DNA from: Pseudomonas sp. B21-023
GTDB taxonomy: Bacteria; Pseudomonadota; Gammaproteobacteria; Pseudomonadales; Pseudomonadaceae
Direction: 5' to 3'
Length of the DNA stretch: 64,000 nt
Assembly: GCF_024749165.1 (NCBI RefSeq)
Contig: NZ_CP087190.1
Coordinates: 823,501-887,500, forward strand
The notes under the pieces are model-generated. The model ran no database searches. It worked only from the letters and a program-made list of their open reading frames with translations, and had not been told where the DNA came from. Position numbers and translations under genes: made by a program. The first letter of the stretch is position 1. Every line of letters starts with the position of its first letter. Shown piece after piece: positions 20,729 through 28,988 of this stretch.

Positions 20729-20744
20729 AAGAGAGGAAACCGGC

Positions 20745-21464
20745 ATGCCCGCCCAGGACACCAGCCGCTTCGTGATCCGTGATCGCAACTGGCACCCCAA
20801 GGCCTTAACCCCCGACTACAAGACCTCGGTGGCGCGCTCCCCGCGCCAGGCGCTGGTCAGCATCCCGCAGTCGATCAGCGAAAGCACCGGCCCGGACTTT
20901 TCCCACCTGCGCTTCGGCGAGCACGACCATGACCTGCTGCTCAACTTCAACCAGGGTGGCCTGCCCATCGGCGAGCGCATCATCGTTGCCGGGCGGGTGG
21001 TCGACCAGTACGGCAAGCCGGTGCCCAACACCCTGGTGGAAATGTGGCAGGCCAATGCCGGTGGCCGTTACCGGCACAAGAACGACCGCTACCTGGCACC
21101 GCTGGACCCGAACTTCGGCGGTGTCGGCCGCTGCCTGACCGACCGCGACGGCTACTACAGTTTCCGCACCATCAAGCCCGGCCCGTACCCCTGGCGCAAC
21201 GGCCCCAACGACTGGCGCCCGGCGCATATCCATTTCTCCATCAGCGGCCCGTCGATCGCCACCAAGCTGATCACCCAGTTGTACTTCGAGGGCGACCCGC
21301 TGATCCCGCTGTGCCCGATCGTCAAGTCGATCGCCAACCCGGACGCCGTCGAACGGCTGATCGCCAGGCTCGACATGAGCCATGCCAACCCTATGGATTG
21401 CCTGGCCTACCGCTTTGACATCGTCCTGCGCGGCCAGCGCCAGACCCACTTCGAAAACCGCTGA
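20745..21464 (+). CDS. pcaH: Protocatechuate 3,4-dioxygenase beta subunit
   Basis: Catalytic subunit of the non-haem Fe(III) intradiol dioxygenase that opens protocatechuate to 3-carboxy-cis,cis-muconate, the first step of the protocatechuate branch of the beta-ketoadipate pathway. The 239 residues contain all four iron ligands: Tyr109, Tyr148, His161 and His163 (mature numbering 108, 147, 160, 162) in GGRYRHK, GPYPW and [19 protein letters not shown] is the ribosome site. pcaG follows after 11 bp. The other pca genes are not in the window. Confidence 0.97.
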   Translation: MPAQDTSRFVIRDRNWHPKALTPDYKTSVARSPRQALVSIPQSISESTGPDFSHLRFGEHDHDLLLNFNQGGLPIGERIIVAGRVVDQYGKPVPNTLVEMWQANAGGRYRHKNDRYLAPLDPNFGGVGRCLTDRDGYYSFRTIKPGPYPWRNGPNDWRPAHIHFSISGPSIATKLITQLYFEGDPLIPLCPIVKSIANPDAVERLIARLDMSHANPMDCLAYRFDIVLRGQRQTHFENR

Positions 21465-21475
21465 GGAGGCCCGTC

Positions 21476-22081
21476 ATGCCTATCGAACTGCTGCCGGAAA
21501 CCCCTTCGCAGACTGCCGGCCCCTATGTGCACATCGGCCTTGCCCTGGAGGCGGCCGGCAACCCGACCCGTGACCAGGAAATCTGGAACTGCCTGGCCCG
21601 GCCCGATGCCCCGGGCGAGCATATCCTGCTGATCGGCCAGGTGTACGACGGCAATGGCCACCTGGTGCGCGACTCGTTCCTGGAGGTGTGGCAGGCCGAC
21701 GCCGAGGGGCGCTACCAGGACGAGTACCACCTCGAGAACGCCTTCAACAGCTTCGGGCGCACCGCCACCACCTTCGATGCCGGCGAATGGACCCTGCACA
21801 CGGTCAAGCCGGGGGTGGTGAACAACGCCGCAGGCGTGCCGATGGCCCCGCACATCAACATCAGCCTGTTTGCCCGGGGCATCAATATCCACCTGCATAC
21901 CCGGCTGTACTTTGATGACGAAGCCGAGGCGAACGCCAGCTGTCCGGTGCTGAACCTGATCGAGCAGCCGCAGCGGCGCGAGACCTTGATCGCCCGGCGC
22001 TGTGAAGTGGACGGCAAGACGGCGTACCGCTTCGACATCCGTATCCAGGGCGAGGGGGAGACGGTGTTCTTCGACTTCTGA
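21476..22081 (+). CDS. pcaG: Protocatechuate 3,4-dioxygenase alpha subunit
   Basis: Alpha subunit (201 residues) of protocatechuate 3,4-dioxygenase. It is homologous to PcaH but lacks the iron ligands; it forms part of the active-site pocket in the (alpha-beta)12 complex. Recognisable segments are PSQTAGPYVHIGLALEAAGN and LVRDSFLEVWQADAEGRYQ. GAGGAGG lies upstream, and the gene is coupled with pcaH. A strong terminator follows directly, making pcaHG a two-gene operon. Confidence 0.96.
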   Translation: MPIELLPETPSQTAGPYVHIGLALEAAGNPTRDQEIWNCLARPDAPGEHILLIGQVYDGNGHLVRDSFLEVWQADAEGRYQDEYHLENAFNSFGRTATTFDAGEWTLHTVKPGVVNNAAGVPMAPHINISLFARGINIHLHTRLYFDDEAEANASCPVLNLIEQPQRRETLIARRCEVDGKTAYRFDIRIQGEGETVFFDF

Positions 22082-22091
22082 TGCCCCCGGT

Positions 22092-22124
22092 CGGCAAGCC
22101 CGGCAACACTGGCCGGGCTTGCCG
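22092..22124 (+). terminator. Terminator-type hairpin after pcaG
   Basis: Perfect 12-bp arms CGGCAAGCCCGG/CCGGGCTTGCCG with a 9-base loop, 10 bp after the pcaG stop. There is only a weak T-run after it. The rest of the 242-bp gap carries the upstream region of the next gene. Confidence 0.6.
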
Positions 22125-22323
22125 CTTGTACTAATGAGTTACGACTAGTCCTTTCGTGTCGTATCGCTGCGCGCGTCGTCAAACCACTGAAATTCTGGTT
22201 GTTTTCCCGCCCTCATTGCCCCTGCCACAGGTACTAACACCAAGTTGTGAGCTACCCGATTCGGCGCCGTGCGCTTTCACTGCTGTTGTGAGCAAAACAA
22301 TCAGCAGCAGCGGGAGTCCTTCC

Positions 22324-23883
22324 ATGAACACTCAAGCGTGGATCAAGGCGGCAACGGCGCTGACGATGGCCGTGAGTCTGGGCCTTGCCGGTTGCAGCAG
22401 CGGCGGCGGCGGGCATCACAGCGAGGTCGATGGTTCGTCGTCCGATGGCGGCGCAGGGGCCGGAGCCGGTGGTGGCGGGGGCGATGGTACGGGCGGCAGT
22501 GGCAGTGGCAGTGGTGGTGGCGGTAGCGGTGGCACCACGTCCCCGGGTGATGGCAGCGCCGGTACCGGTGGCGGCGGCGGTGGCGGCACTGGCGGCGGCA
22601 GCACGCCTGGTGGCGGTGACGGCGGCACGGGCGGTGGCACCACACCCACTGCGCTGGTCACCGGCCAGGTGGTCGACCAGTTGGGCAATACCGTGTCCGG
22701 GGTCGGTGACGGCGTGAGCAATCTCGGCCAGGTGATCGGTGCGCTGCCCATTGCCGGCAATACTTCTTTGAGCGGTGGTGTGGGCACGCTGGTGTCCTCC
22801 GCCGGCAACGCTGTGAACAGCGTCGGAGGCGGCTTGAGCGAGGGCCTGGGGCAACTGGGTACCGGCAACAATGCCGTGGGCACCACGGTGGGCGTGGTCG
22901 GTGCGGCCACCGCCGACCTAGGCGGCGGTGTCTCCGGCCTCGGCCAGGGCGTGGCCGGGCTGGCCAGCAGCGGGCCGGTCGAGCAGGTGCCGGTGGTCAA
23001 CCAACTGGTTGCCGGGGCCGGCCAAGGCGTCGACCGGGTCGGCCAGGCTGTGACCATGCTCGGTGACACCCTGTCGCCGGTCGGCACCAGCGGCCCGCTC
23101 GCCGGGGCGACCCAAGGCGTGAGCGATGCCTTGGTGCCGGTGGTCTCGCTGGTGGAAAACACGGCGGCCAATGCCACGCGGCAGACCGGGCTCGCCGGCC
23201 CGCTGAACCAGGCGCTGAACCAGACTGGTGGTGCCCTGAACCAGGCCGGCCAGCAACTGGCGGGTAACGGCAACCCGTTGAGCAGCACGCTCGGGCAGGC
23301 GGTGGCCAATACCGGCACCGCGGTCAGCACGGCGAGCGGGCTGGCCCCTGTTACCGGCGGCCCACGCAGCGGCCTGCTGGAAACCGTCGGCGGCGTGGTG
23401 GCCGGTGCCGGCAGTGGGCTGACGGCAAGCACCGCCAGCCCGACCGTGAGCGGTATCGGCGGCACTTCGGTGCAGGCGGGCAATACCGTCGCCAGCCTGG
23501 GCACGGTGCTCGGTGGCAACGGCGTGGCCAACAGTGCTGCCGGGGCGCCGGTCGCGGCGCTGACCCAACAGGTGGGCAGCGGCCTCAACCCGGTGGTCGC
23601 CGGTGTATCCAGCGTGACTCAGCAAGTCGGCGCCAGTACCGGCGTCGGCGCACCCGTGGCGGGGTTGCTGAACCAGGTCGGCGGCGCGGTGGGCTCTGCC
23701 GGTACGCAACTGGCCGGTGCCACAGGCAGCCCCGTCGTCAGCCAGGTCGGTGCGACAGTGACCGCAGTCGGGGCCACGCTCGGTCAGGCGGGCACCTTGG
23801 TCAATGGCGGCGGCACACCGGTCAGTGGTCTTGGTGGCGCGCTGAGTGGTGTGTCAGGGGCTCTGGCAGGCGGGCAGCGCTGA
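22324..23883 (+). CDS. Gly-rich, Val/Ala/Gly-repeat lipoprotein (often labelled collagen-like); possible partner of the adjacent TpsB transporter
   Basis: A 519-residue predicted lipoprotein with lipobox LGLAGC (acylated Cys24). A very Gly-rich linker (about residues 25-110) includes acidic and Ser/Thr residues. A long low-complexity region follows, built from degenerate units such as LGNTVSGVGDGV and VGGAVGSAGTQLAG. After the lipobox I see no Lys, Cys, Phe, Tyr or Trp, and only a few Arg. GGGAG precedes the ATG. The next gene, 91 bp downstream, is a two-partner-secretion outer-membrane transporter, and no classical TpsA exoprotein is nearby. Function is unknown; a surface or matrix role is inferred from context only. 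Confidence 0.75.
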   Translation: MNTQAWIKAATALTMAVSLGLAGCSSGGGGHHSEVDGSSSDGGAGAGAGGGGGDGTGGSGSGSGGGGSGGTTSPGDGSAGTGGGGGGGTGGGSTPGGGDGGTGGGTTPTALVTGQVVDQLGNTVSGVGDGVSNLGQVIGALPIAGNTSLSGGVGTLVSSAGNAVNSVGGGLSEGLGQLGTGNNAVGTTVGVVGAATADLGGGVSGLGQGVAGLASSGPVEQVPVVNQLVAGAGQGVDRVGQAVTMLGDTLSPVGTSGPLAGATQGVSDALVPVVSLVENTAANATRQTGLAGPLNQALNQTGGALNQAGQQLAGNGNPLSSTLGQAVANTGTAVSTASGLAPVTGGPRSGLLETVGGVVAGAGSGLTASTASPTVSGIGGTSVQAGNTVASLGTVLGGNGVANSAAGAPVAALTQQVGSGLNPVVAGVSSVTQQVGASTGVGAPVAGLLNQVGGAVGSAGTQLAGATGSPVVSQVGATVTAVGATLGQAGTLVNGGGTPVSGLGGALSGVSGALAGGQR

Positions 23884-23974
23884 CGCCACGGGCTACGCTC
23901 AAGGTGAGTGAGACCGACCGGCGCGCCGTTCGCCGGTCGGTCATCCAGCCATCCGTGGATCATGGAGTGTCCGA

Positions 23975-25645
23975 ATGCGCCGATTGCTGCTGACGATGCT
24001 GGGGCTGTCCGCAGCCTGCCTGGCCCGGGGCGAACCCCTGCCGAGTTTCCTCAACAGCAACGAGACCGAACGCCGCCTGCCCACGCCCAACCTGCCGGTG
24101 GATGCCTACCGTCCCGACCAGCCCGGCTTGCGTGTGCCCAGCGTGGACACTTCGCGGCAACCACCGTTGCTGATGAATACCCGGGTGGCGGTGCGCAAGG
24201 TGCGTTTCGAAGGCGGCACCGTCTACCCCCTGAGCGATCTGCGCGAGCATTTCCAGCCGGTGATCGGGCGCGAGGTCACGCTCGCCGAGCTGATCGAGAC
24301 CACCCGCCGCCTCACCCAACGCTACCAGCAGGACGGCTACCTGCTGTCATACGCCTACCTGCCACCCCAGGACTTCGCCGATGGCCGGGTGCGCGTGGTG
24401 CTGGTGGAAGGCTACATCCACGACTATCAGATCGAGGGTGATATCGGCGCGGCGCGGGCCTATCTGGAGCAACTGCTGGACCGGCTCAAAGCCGAGCGTC
24501 CGCTGACCCGCGAAAGCTTCGAGCGCTATACCAGCCTGGCCGGGCGCATCCCCGGGGTGACGTTCCAGGCCCAGGTGCCGCCCCCGGCGACCACCGACGG
24601 CGCGACCCGCCTGCTCGCCCAGGTCTCGCGCAAACCCATCACCACCACCCTGAGCCTCAACGACGGCAGCCGCGACGACCTGCAGGCGCTGCTGGGCGCC
24701 AGCAGCAACGCGCAGACCCGCTTCGCCGAACAATTGAGCGCCAGCGTGCTGGTACCGCCCGGCGAGGACAAGGAGCATTACTACCGCCTCGACTACAGCC
24801 AGTTCCTCGATGCCGAAGGCTCGAAGCTGCTGTTGTCGGCTTCGCGCTATCGCAGCGACCCCAAGGCGCGCATCCGTCTGGACAACGGCATCGACCTGAC
24901 CCAGCACCGCGAGAACGAACGCTACTCGGTGGGCATCAGCCAATCGCTGATCGCCTCGCCCAGTGAATGGCTGGAGGTGGTCGGGCGCTTCTACGTGGTC
25001 AACGACCGCATCGATTACCAGGTGGTGGGCTTCCCCCTGCGCCTGGACAGCGAGACCGACATCCGCGCGCTGTCTTTCGAAGGCGACTGGCGCAAGGCCG
25101 AGGCGCGCCGCCTGCGGATTATCAGTGCCGGTGTCTACCAGGGGTTGGATCGCCTTGGCGCCAACACCAATGCCGACTACGACCTGGACTTCCTGCGCCT
25201 GCGGGTCTCGGGCGTGCAGAGCGACAACTTCAGCGACAACTGGCAGGGCGTGGCGTCGGCGGCGGCCTACTGGAGCAACGACAGCCTGCCCGACAGCGAG
25301 CGGGCAGTGTTCGGCGGGCAGAACTTCGGGCGCGGCTACCCCAGCGACCAGGGCTCCGGTGACAAGGGCTGGGGGCTGGCCTACGAGCTCAACTACAGTT
25401 TCCGGCGCGACACTGGCTGGCTCAAGGTCGTGCAGCCCTACGTGGCGCTCGACACCGCGCGGGCCTGGTTCAACGCGCTGGACGTGCGCGACTCGAAGAT
25501 GTCGTCGGCGGCGCTGGGGCTGCGCTTTGGCGATATGCGCTACTACAACATCGCGGTGGAGGTGGCCAAGCCGATGTCGGACATGGCGCTGGACAGCTTC
25601 AACCGGCGGCCACGGCTGAACCTGAGTTTCAGTTATCAATTGTAA
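23975..25645 (+). CDS. TpsB/ShlB/FhaC-family two-partner-secretion outer-membrane transporter
   Basis: Omp85-superfamily transporter of 556 residues: signal peptide (1-19), Pro-rich linker, POTRA domain(s) from about residue 70 (VAVRKVRFEGGTVYPLSDLR, FADGRVRVVLVEGYIHDYQI), then a 16-strand barrel (about 215-556). The barrel contains a conserved FGGQNFGRGYPSDQGSGDKG segment and ends in the aromatic C-terminal strand LNLSFSYQL. Such proteins export a large TpsA partner carrying an N-terminal TPS domain. None is adjacent; the only candidate neighbour is the upstream repeat lipoprotein. It lies immediately before the Flp/Tad island and is followed by a REP pair. Confidence 0.88.
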   Translation: MRRLLLTMLGLSAACLARGEPLPSFLNSNETERRLPTPNLPVDAYRPDQPGLRVPSVDTSRQPPLLMNTRVAVRKVRFEGGTVYPLSDLREHFQPVIGREVTLAELIETTRRLTQRYQQDGYLLSYAYLPPQDFADGRVRVVLVEGYIHDYQIEGDIGAARAYLEQLLDRLKAERPLTRESFERYTSLAGRIPGVTFQAQVPPPATTDGATRLLAQVSRKPITTTLSLNDGSRDDLQALLGASSNAQTRFAEQLSASVLVPPGEDKEHYYRLDYSQFLDAEGSKLLLSASRYRSDPKARIRLDNGIDLTQHRENERYSVGISQSLIASPSEWLEVVGRFYVVNDRIDYQVVGFPLRLDSETDIRALSFEGDWRKAEARRLRIISAGVYQGLDRLGANTNADYDLDFLRLRVSGVQSDNFSDNWQGVASAAAYWSNDSLPDSERAVFGGQNFGRGYPSDQGSGDKGWGLAYELNYSFRRDTGWLKVVQPYVALDTARAWFNALDVRDSKMSSAALGLRFGDMRYYNIAVEVAKPMSDMALDSFNRRPRLNLSFSYQL

Positions 25646-25661
25646 GGGGGAGCTGTGGCCC

Positions 25662-25748
25662 CCCATCGCCGGCAAGCCGGCTCCCACACTGACCGCGCAC
25701 CGTCTCAGGTCGAGCGCTTTCCTTGTGGGAGCCGGCTTGCCGGCGATG
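25662..25748. repeat. Inverted REP pair between the TpsB gene and the Tad island
   Basis: Near-perfect inverted REP units (CCATCGCCGGCAAGCCGGCT and AGCCGGCTTGCCGGCGATG) 37 bp apart, between convergent genes. Confidence 0.88.
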
Positions 25749-25801
25749 CGCCGCGTCAGCGGCGCCTTCTGTAAGGGCGTTGTACGGTGCCAAGTCCGGC
25801 G

Positions 25802-26209
25802 TTATTTCACCGCCTGCATCAACGGCTTGGGAAACAGGTTCTCCAGCGTCTCGAGCAGGCGGGCGTGATAGATCGGCTTGCGGAACAGGTCGAGTACCTG
25901 CAGCCGCAGCAGGTCGCTGACATCGTCCATGTCGGCATGCCCGGACATGACGATCACCGGCAAATGCTGGCGCGCGGTATGTTCGCGCAGGCGCTGGACC
26001 AGGCCCAGGCCACTTTCCTCGGGCATGCGCAGGTCGGTGATCACCAGGGCGACATCGGGGTGGCGGGTCAGCTGTTGCAGGGCGGACCTGACCGAAGTGG
26101 CGGTGTGACAACAGAAACCTTCGTTTTCCAACAGCTCGGCCAGCTCCAGCAAGGCCTCCTCCTCGTCGTCCACCAGCAGGATCTGTTGACGCAAGGAAGA
26201 GGTCGGCAT
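25802..26209 (-). CDS. Stand-alone receiver-domain response regulator next to flp
   Basis: A single CheY-like receiver of 135 residues with no output domain. It shows the acidic pocket (LLVDDEEEA, Asp14/15), phosphoacceptor Asp59 (LVITDLRMPEESG), VIVMSGHAD and the conserved Lys in LFRKPIYHA. It is co-directional with flp, 47 bp downstream of it, and divergent from the rcpC-tad operon. It could be a phosphorylation target of PprA or a partner of the atypical receiver in TadZ; both are inference. The P. aeruginosa flp locus has no equivalent gene at this place, as far as I recall. Confidence 0.85.
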   Translation of the reverse strand: MPTSSLRQQILLVDDEEEALLELAELLENEGFCCHTATSVRSALQQLTRHPDVALVITDLRMPEESGLGLVQRLREHTARQHLPVIVMSGHADMDDVSDLLRLQVLDLFRKPIYHARLLETLENLFPKPLMQAVK

Positions 26210-26256
26210 GCTTGGCTCCGGGCGGTTGGACTACACGTCTCGCTGGCGCGGTGCGG

Positions 26257-26439
26257 TCACTGGGTGATCGCGGTCTGGATCTTGGTCATGATCTCCGACA
26301 CTTCGGTGGAGATGGGTGTGACGAAGCCGGCCAGTACCACGGCGACCATGGCCGCGATGACCGCGTATTCGATACCGGAGGCGCCGTCCTTGCGCTGGAG
26401 GAAGGTCTTCACGTGGAGGAGGATCTGTTGCAGCAGCAT
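26257..26439 (-). CDS. flp: Flp type IVb major prepilin
   Basis: A 60-residue prepilin that polymerises into the Flp pilus used for surface attachment and aggregation. The short leader ends at Gly19; cleavage before Ala20 leaves ASGIEYAVIAAMVAVVLAGF, matching the class IVb rule G/xxxxEY with Glu and Tyr at mature positions 5 and 6. AAGGAGA precedes the ATG; longer in-frame readings upstream lack conservation. It is divergent from the tad operon, as in P. aeruginosa (flp and rcpC divergent). FppA in this window is the expected leader peptidase. Confidence 0.95.
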   Translation of the reverse strand: MLLQQILLHVKTFLQRKDGASGIEYAVIAAMVAVVLAGFVTPISTEVSEIMTKIQTAITQ

Positions 26440-26728
26440 GGCACGTCTCCTTGCGCTCGATGGGCGCCGGTCGGAGGGGCTTGATAAGTGATACCCCTTT
26501 GCCATCAGAGCATCGCCAAGCCGTGGCGGCCTGCAAATGTAAAAAAGCATTAATCCAAAAGTATTGGTTGGAATTGGCGGCGCTAAGTTTTTGTTTTGTC
26601 GGTGCGTCAATTTCGTGGCTCGAAAAAACCAGCACAGGTAATGGCGAAAGATTGCGCCTCAGCTACCGTCCAATAGCGAAATAGTTACTTTTTGCCATCA
26701 TTGGTCCCGGGCGTAAGGGAGAGCGCAG
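26440..26728. promoter_or_regulatory. AT-richer divergent control region between flp and rcpC
   Basis: A 289-bp non-coding region clearly lower in GC than its surroundings, with A/T runs (for example AAAAAAGCATTAATCC and AAGTTTTTGTTTTG). It must hold the flp and rcpC-tad promoters. By analogy with P. aeruginosa it is the likely target of PprB; no binding motif could be identified with confidence. Confidence 0.6.
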
Positions 26729-27676
26729 ATGAGCAGTCGCCTGACCATGATCCTCGCCGGCCTGTTCCTGCTCGCGGCCTTGCTCGCGGGGTACTGGGGT
26801 CTGCGCCTTAGCCGTCCGCCCGAGCCTGCGCCGGCACCTCTCACCCCACCCGGCGAGGCCGCCATCCCGGCCGCTGTCGTACCCGCCGCGCCCCCGGAAC
26901 CCCCACGCTCGCCCATCGTGGTCCTGCGCAGGGCGGTCGCGGCCAACACCCCCTTGAGCGAGGAGGATGTGCTCCTCGAACGTCTGCAGGTGGTGCCGGC
27001 CGGTGCTTTCCAGCAACTGGACCAGGTGCTCGGGCGCAGCAGTGCCCGCCCACTTGCTGCGGGCAGTTGGCTCGACGAGTCGAGTTTCCAGGCTGGCGGC
27101 CCCCTGGCGCGGATGATTCGCCCCCACGAACGGGCGGTCGCGGTGGCCATCGACGATGTGATAGGTGCCGCCGGGCAACTGCGCCCAGGCGATTATGTCG
27201 ACGTGCTGCTGTTCCTGCGTGAAGAAAACAACAACCCGCAATCCTCCGCCCAGGTCGTGCTGCCGGCCTTGCGCGTGCTGAGCGTCGACCAGCAGACGGG
27301 CCTGGCCAACGATGGGCGTCCGGCCCAGAGCGCCGAAGAGCAGAAGGCCCGCCGCGACCAGCAGTCCATTGCCAGCAACCCTGTGCGCACCGTGGGCCTG
27401 GCTGTGCCCGAGGCCCTGGCCAGCCGGCTGATGCTGGCGGCCCAGGCCGGGACCCTGCGCCTGGCGGTGCGCAGTGCCGACGAGCCGCTGCTGGCCGGGT
27501 ACTGGTCCGGCCAGGATGCCAGCCCGCAACTGGAAACGGCCAACCGCAACCTCTACCGCTTCAGCCAGCTGTCCCAGGTGCCCCTGGCCAGCCAGGCGGC
27601 GGCCGCGGCGGCTGGCGCGCCGACCATGCAGATCATCCGTGGCGCGCAGAACGGCGACAACAACAAGACTCCCTGA
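26729..27676 (+). CDS. rcpC: RcpC/CpaB, Flp pilus assembly periplasmic protein
   Basis: CpaB/RcpC family member of 315 residues with an N-terminal transmembrane anchor (about 6-24) and a Pro-rich linker. It has an SAF domain (VLRRAVAANTPLSEEDVLLE onward) and a C-terminal region with GAAGQLRPGDYVDVLLFLRE. Such proteins are thought to link the secretin to the inner-membrane platform, possibly contacting peptidoglycan. GGGAGAG precedes the ATG. It is the first gene of a tightly packed operon and is followed 19 bp later by the secretin gene. Confidence 0.93.
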   Translation: MSSRLTMILAGLFLLAALLAGYWGLRLSRPPEPAPAPLTPPGEAAIPAAVVPAAPPEPPRSPIVVLRRAVAANTPLSEEDVLLERLQVVPAGAFQQLDQVLGRSSARPLAAGSWLDESSFQAGGPLARMIRPHERAVAVAIDDVIGAAGQLRPGDYVDVLLFLREENNNPQSSAQVVLPALRVLSVDQQTGLANDGRPAQSAEEQKARRDQQSIASNPVRTVGLAVPEALASRLMLAAQAGTLRLAVRSADEPLLAGYWSGQDASPQLETANRNLYRFSQLSQVPLASQAAAAAAGAPTMQIIRGAQNGDNNKTP

Positions 27677-27695
27677 ACCGGCAAGGATGCGATCC

Positions 27696-28988
27696 ATGCG
27701 TAGTTCTTTGCGTGTTACTCCACGAGGCAACTGGCTGGCCCCGGCGCTGCTGGCCCTGGCCTTGCTCGCACCGACGGCGCAGGCGGCCGCGACGGGTTGC
27801 GCGGCCTTCGGCCAACTGCCCTCGGTCATCGAGATGGATCAGGGCCTGCAGCAGGAGCTGCGCCTGCCGGTGGCCATCACCCGGGCGGCGGTCGGCGAGC
27901 CCAAGGTGGCCGATGTGCAGCCCAGCGGCGAGCGGGCCGTGCTGCTCACGGCGGTGGGGCAGGGCACCACCAGCCTGATGCTGTGGACCGACTGCGTCGC
28001 CCAGCCGCACCGCGCCATGCTGTTCGTCAAGGGCCGGGCCAGCGCCGACATGGCAGAGGCCGCGCAACTGCCCACGGCCCAGGAGGACCTGCCCGTGCAG
28101 GTGCAGGCCGATATCCGCTTCGTCGAAGTGCGCCGCCTGAAGTACAAGGAGGCCGGCGCTAGGTTGTTCTTCAAGGGCTCGAACAACAGCCTGATCGGCT
28201 CGCCCAATACCGTGCCCAACACCGTGGTGCGCCCCGGCTACGTGCCGGGCGTCGCCACCGGCACCAACCCGGTGACCTACGCCGATGTGCGGCCCGGCAT
28301 CCCGCTCGACAACGACGTCTTCAACATCGTCTGGGGCGGCGGCAGCAGCCGCTTCCTGGCGATGATCAACGCCCTGGAGAACAGCGGCTTCGCCTACACC
28401 CTGGCCCGCCCCAGCCTGACCGTGCTCAGCGGCCTGACCGCGAGCTTCCTGGCCGGCGGCGAGATCCCCATCCCGGTGCCCAGCAGCGGCAGCGACAACG
28501 TGTCCATCGAGTACAAGGAGTTCGGCGTGCGCCTGGCGCTGACCCCGACCGTGGTCAGCCGCAACCGCATCACCCTCAAGGTGGCGCCCGAGGTCAGCGA
28601 GCTCGACTACAACAACGCGGTGGTCATCGCCGGTACCCAGGTGCCGGGCCTGAGCGTGCGCCGCACCGACACCAGCATCTCGCTGGCCGATGGCGAGAGC
28701 TTCATCATCAGCGGGCTGATCAGCAGCAACGTACGCTCGGCCGTGGACAAGATGCCGGGCCTGGGCAACCTGCCGATCATCGGCGCGTTCTTCCGCCAGT
28801 CGGCGCTCAACCGCGAAGAGACCGAGCTGCTGATGATCGTCACCCCGCACCTGGTCCAGCCGTTGGCCGCCAATGCGCGCCTGCCGGAGCTGCCGGGTGA
28901 GGCGCTGCGCACCTACGACCCCAGCTGGGGCCGCCTGTTCTTCATGGAAAACGGCAATTTCGAAGGCCGTGGCGGGTTGTCCCAATGA
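27696..28988 (+). CDS. rcpA: RcpA/CpaC, outer-membrane secretin of the Flp pilus
   Basis: Forms the outer-membrane channel for the pilus. Of 430 residues, a signal peptide ends near residue 30 (LLAPTAQA). The N-terminal pilus-secretin domain (LRLPVAITRAAVGEPKVADV) precedes a secretin core with GVRLALTPTVVSRNRITLKV and SVRRTDTSISLADGESFIIS, and near the end LGNLPIIGAFFRQSALNREE. AAGGA lies eight bases before the chosen ATG (27696); an ATG three codons earlier overlaps that site. The last codon overlaps tadZ by four bases. Confidence 0.94.
   Translation: MRSSLRVTPRGNWLAPALLALALLAPTAQAAATGCAAFGQLPSVIEMDQGLQQELRLPVAITRAAVGEPKVADVQPSGERAVLLTAVGQGTTSLMLWTDCVAQPHRAMLFVKGRASADMAEAAQLPTAQEDLPVQVQADIRFVEVRRLKYKEAGARLFFKGSNNSLIGSPNTVPNTVVRPGYVPGVATGTNPVTYADVRPGIPLDNDVFNIVWGGGSSRFLAMINALENSGFAYTLARPSLTVLSGLTASFLAGGEIPIPVPSSGSDNVSIEYKEFGVRLALTPTVVSRNRITLKVAPEVSELDYNNAVVIAGTQVPGLSVRRTDTSISLADGESFIISGLISSNVRSAVDKMPGLGNLPIIGAFFRQSALNREETELLMIVTPHLVQPLAANARLPELPGEALRTYDPSWGRLFFMENGNFEGRGGLSQ

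Noticed and set aside
22324..23883. Long open frames opposite to and out of frame with the repeat lipoprotein gene
   Set aside because: Their Pro- or Arg-rich low-complexity translations arise from GC-rich repeats read in wrong frames. Only the + frame has a ribosome site, signal peptide and lipobox.
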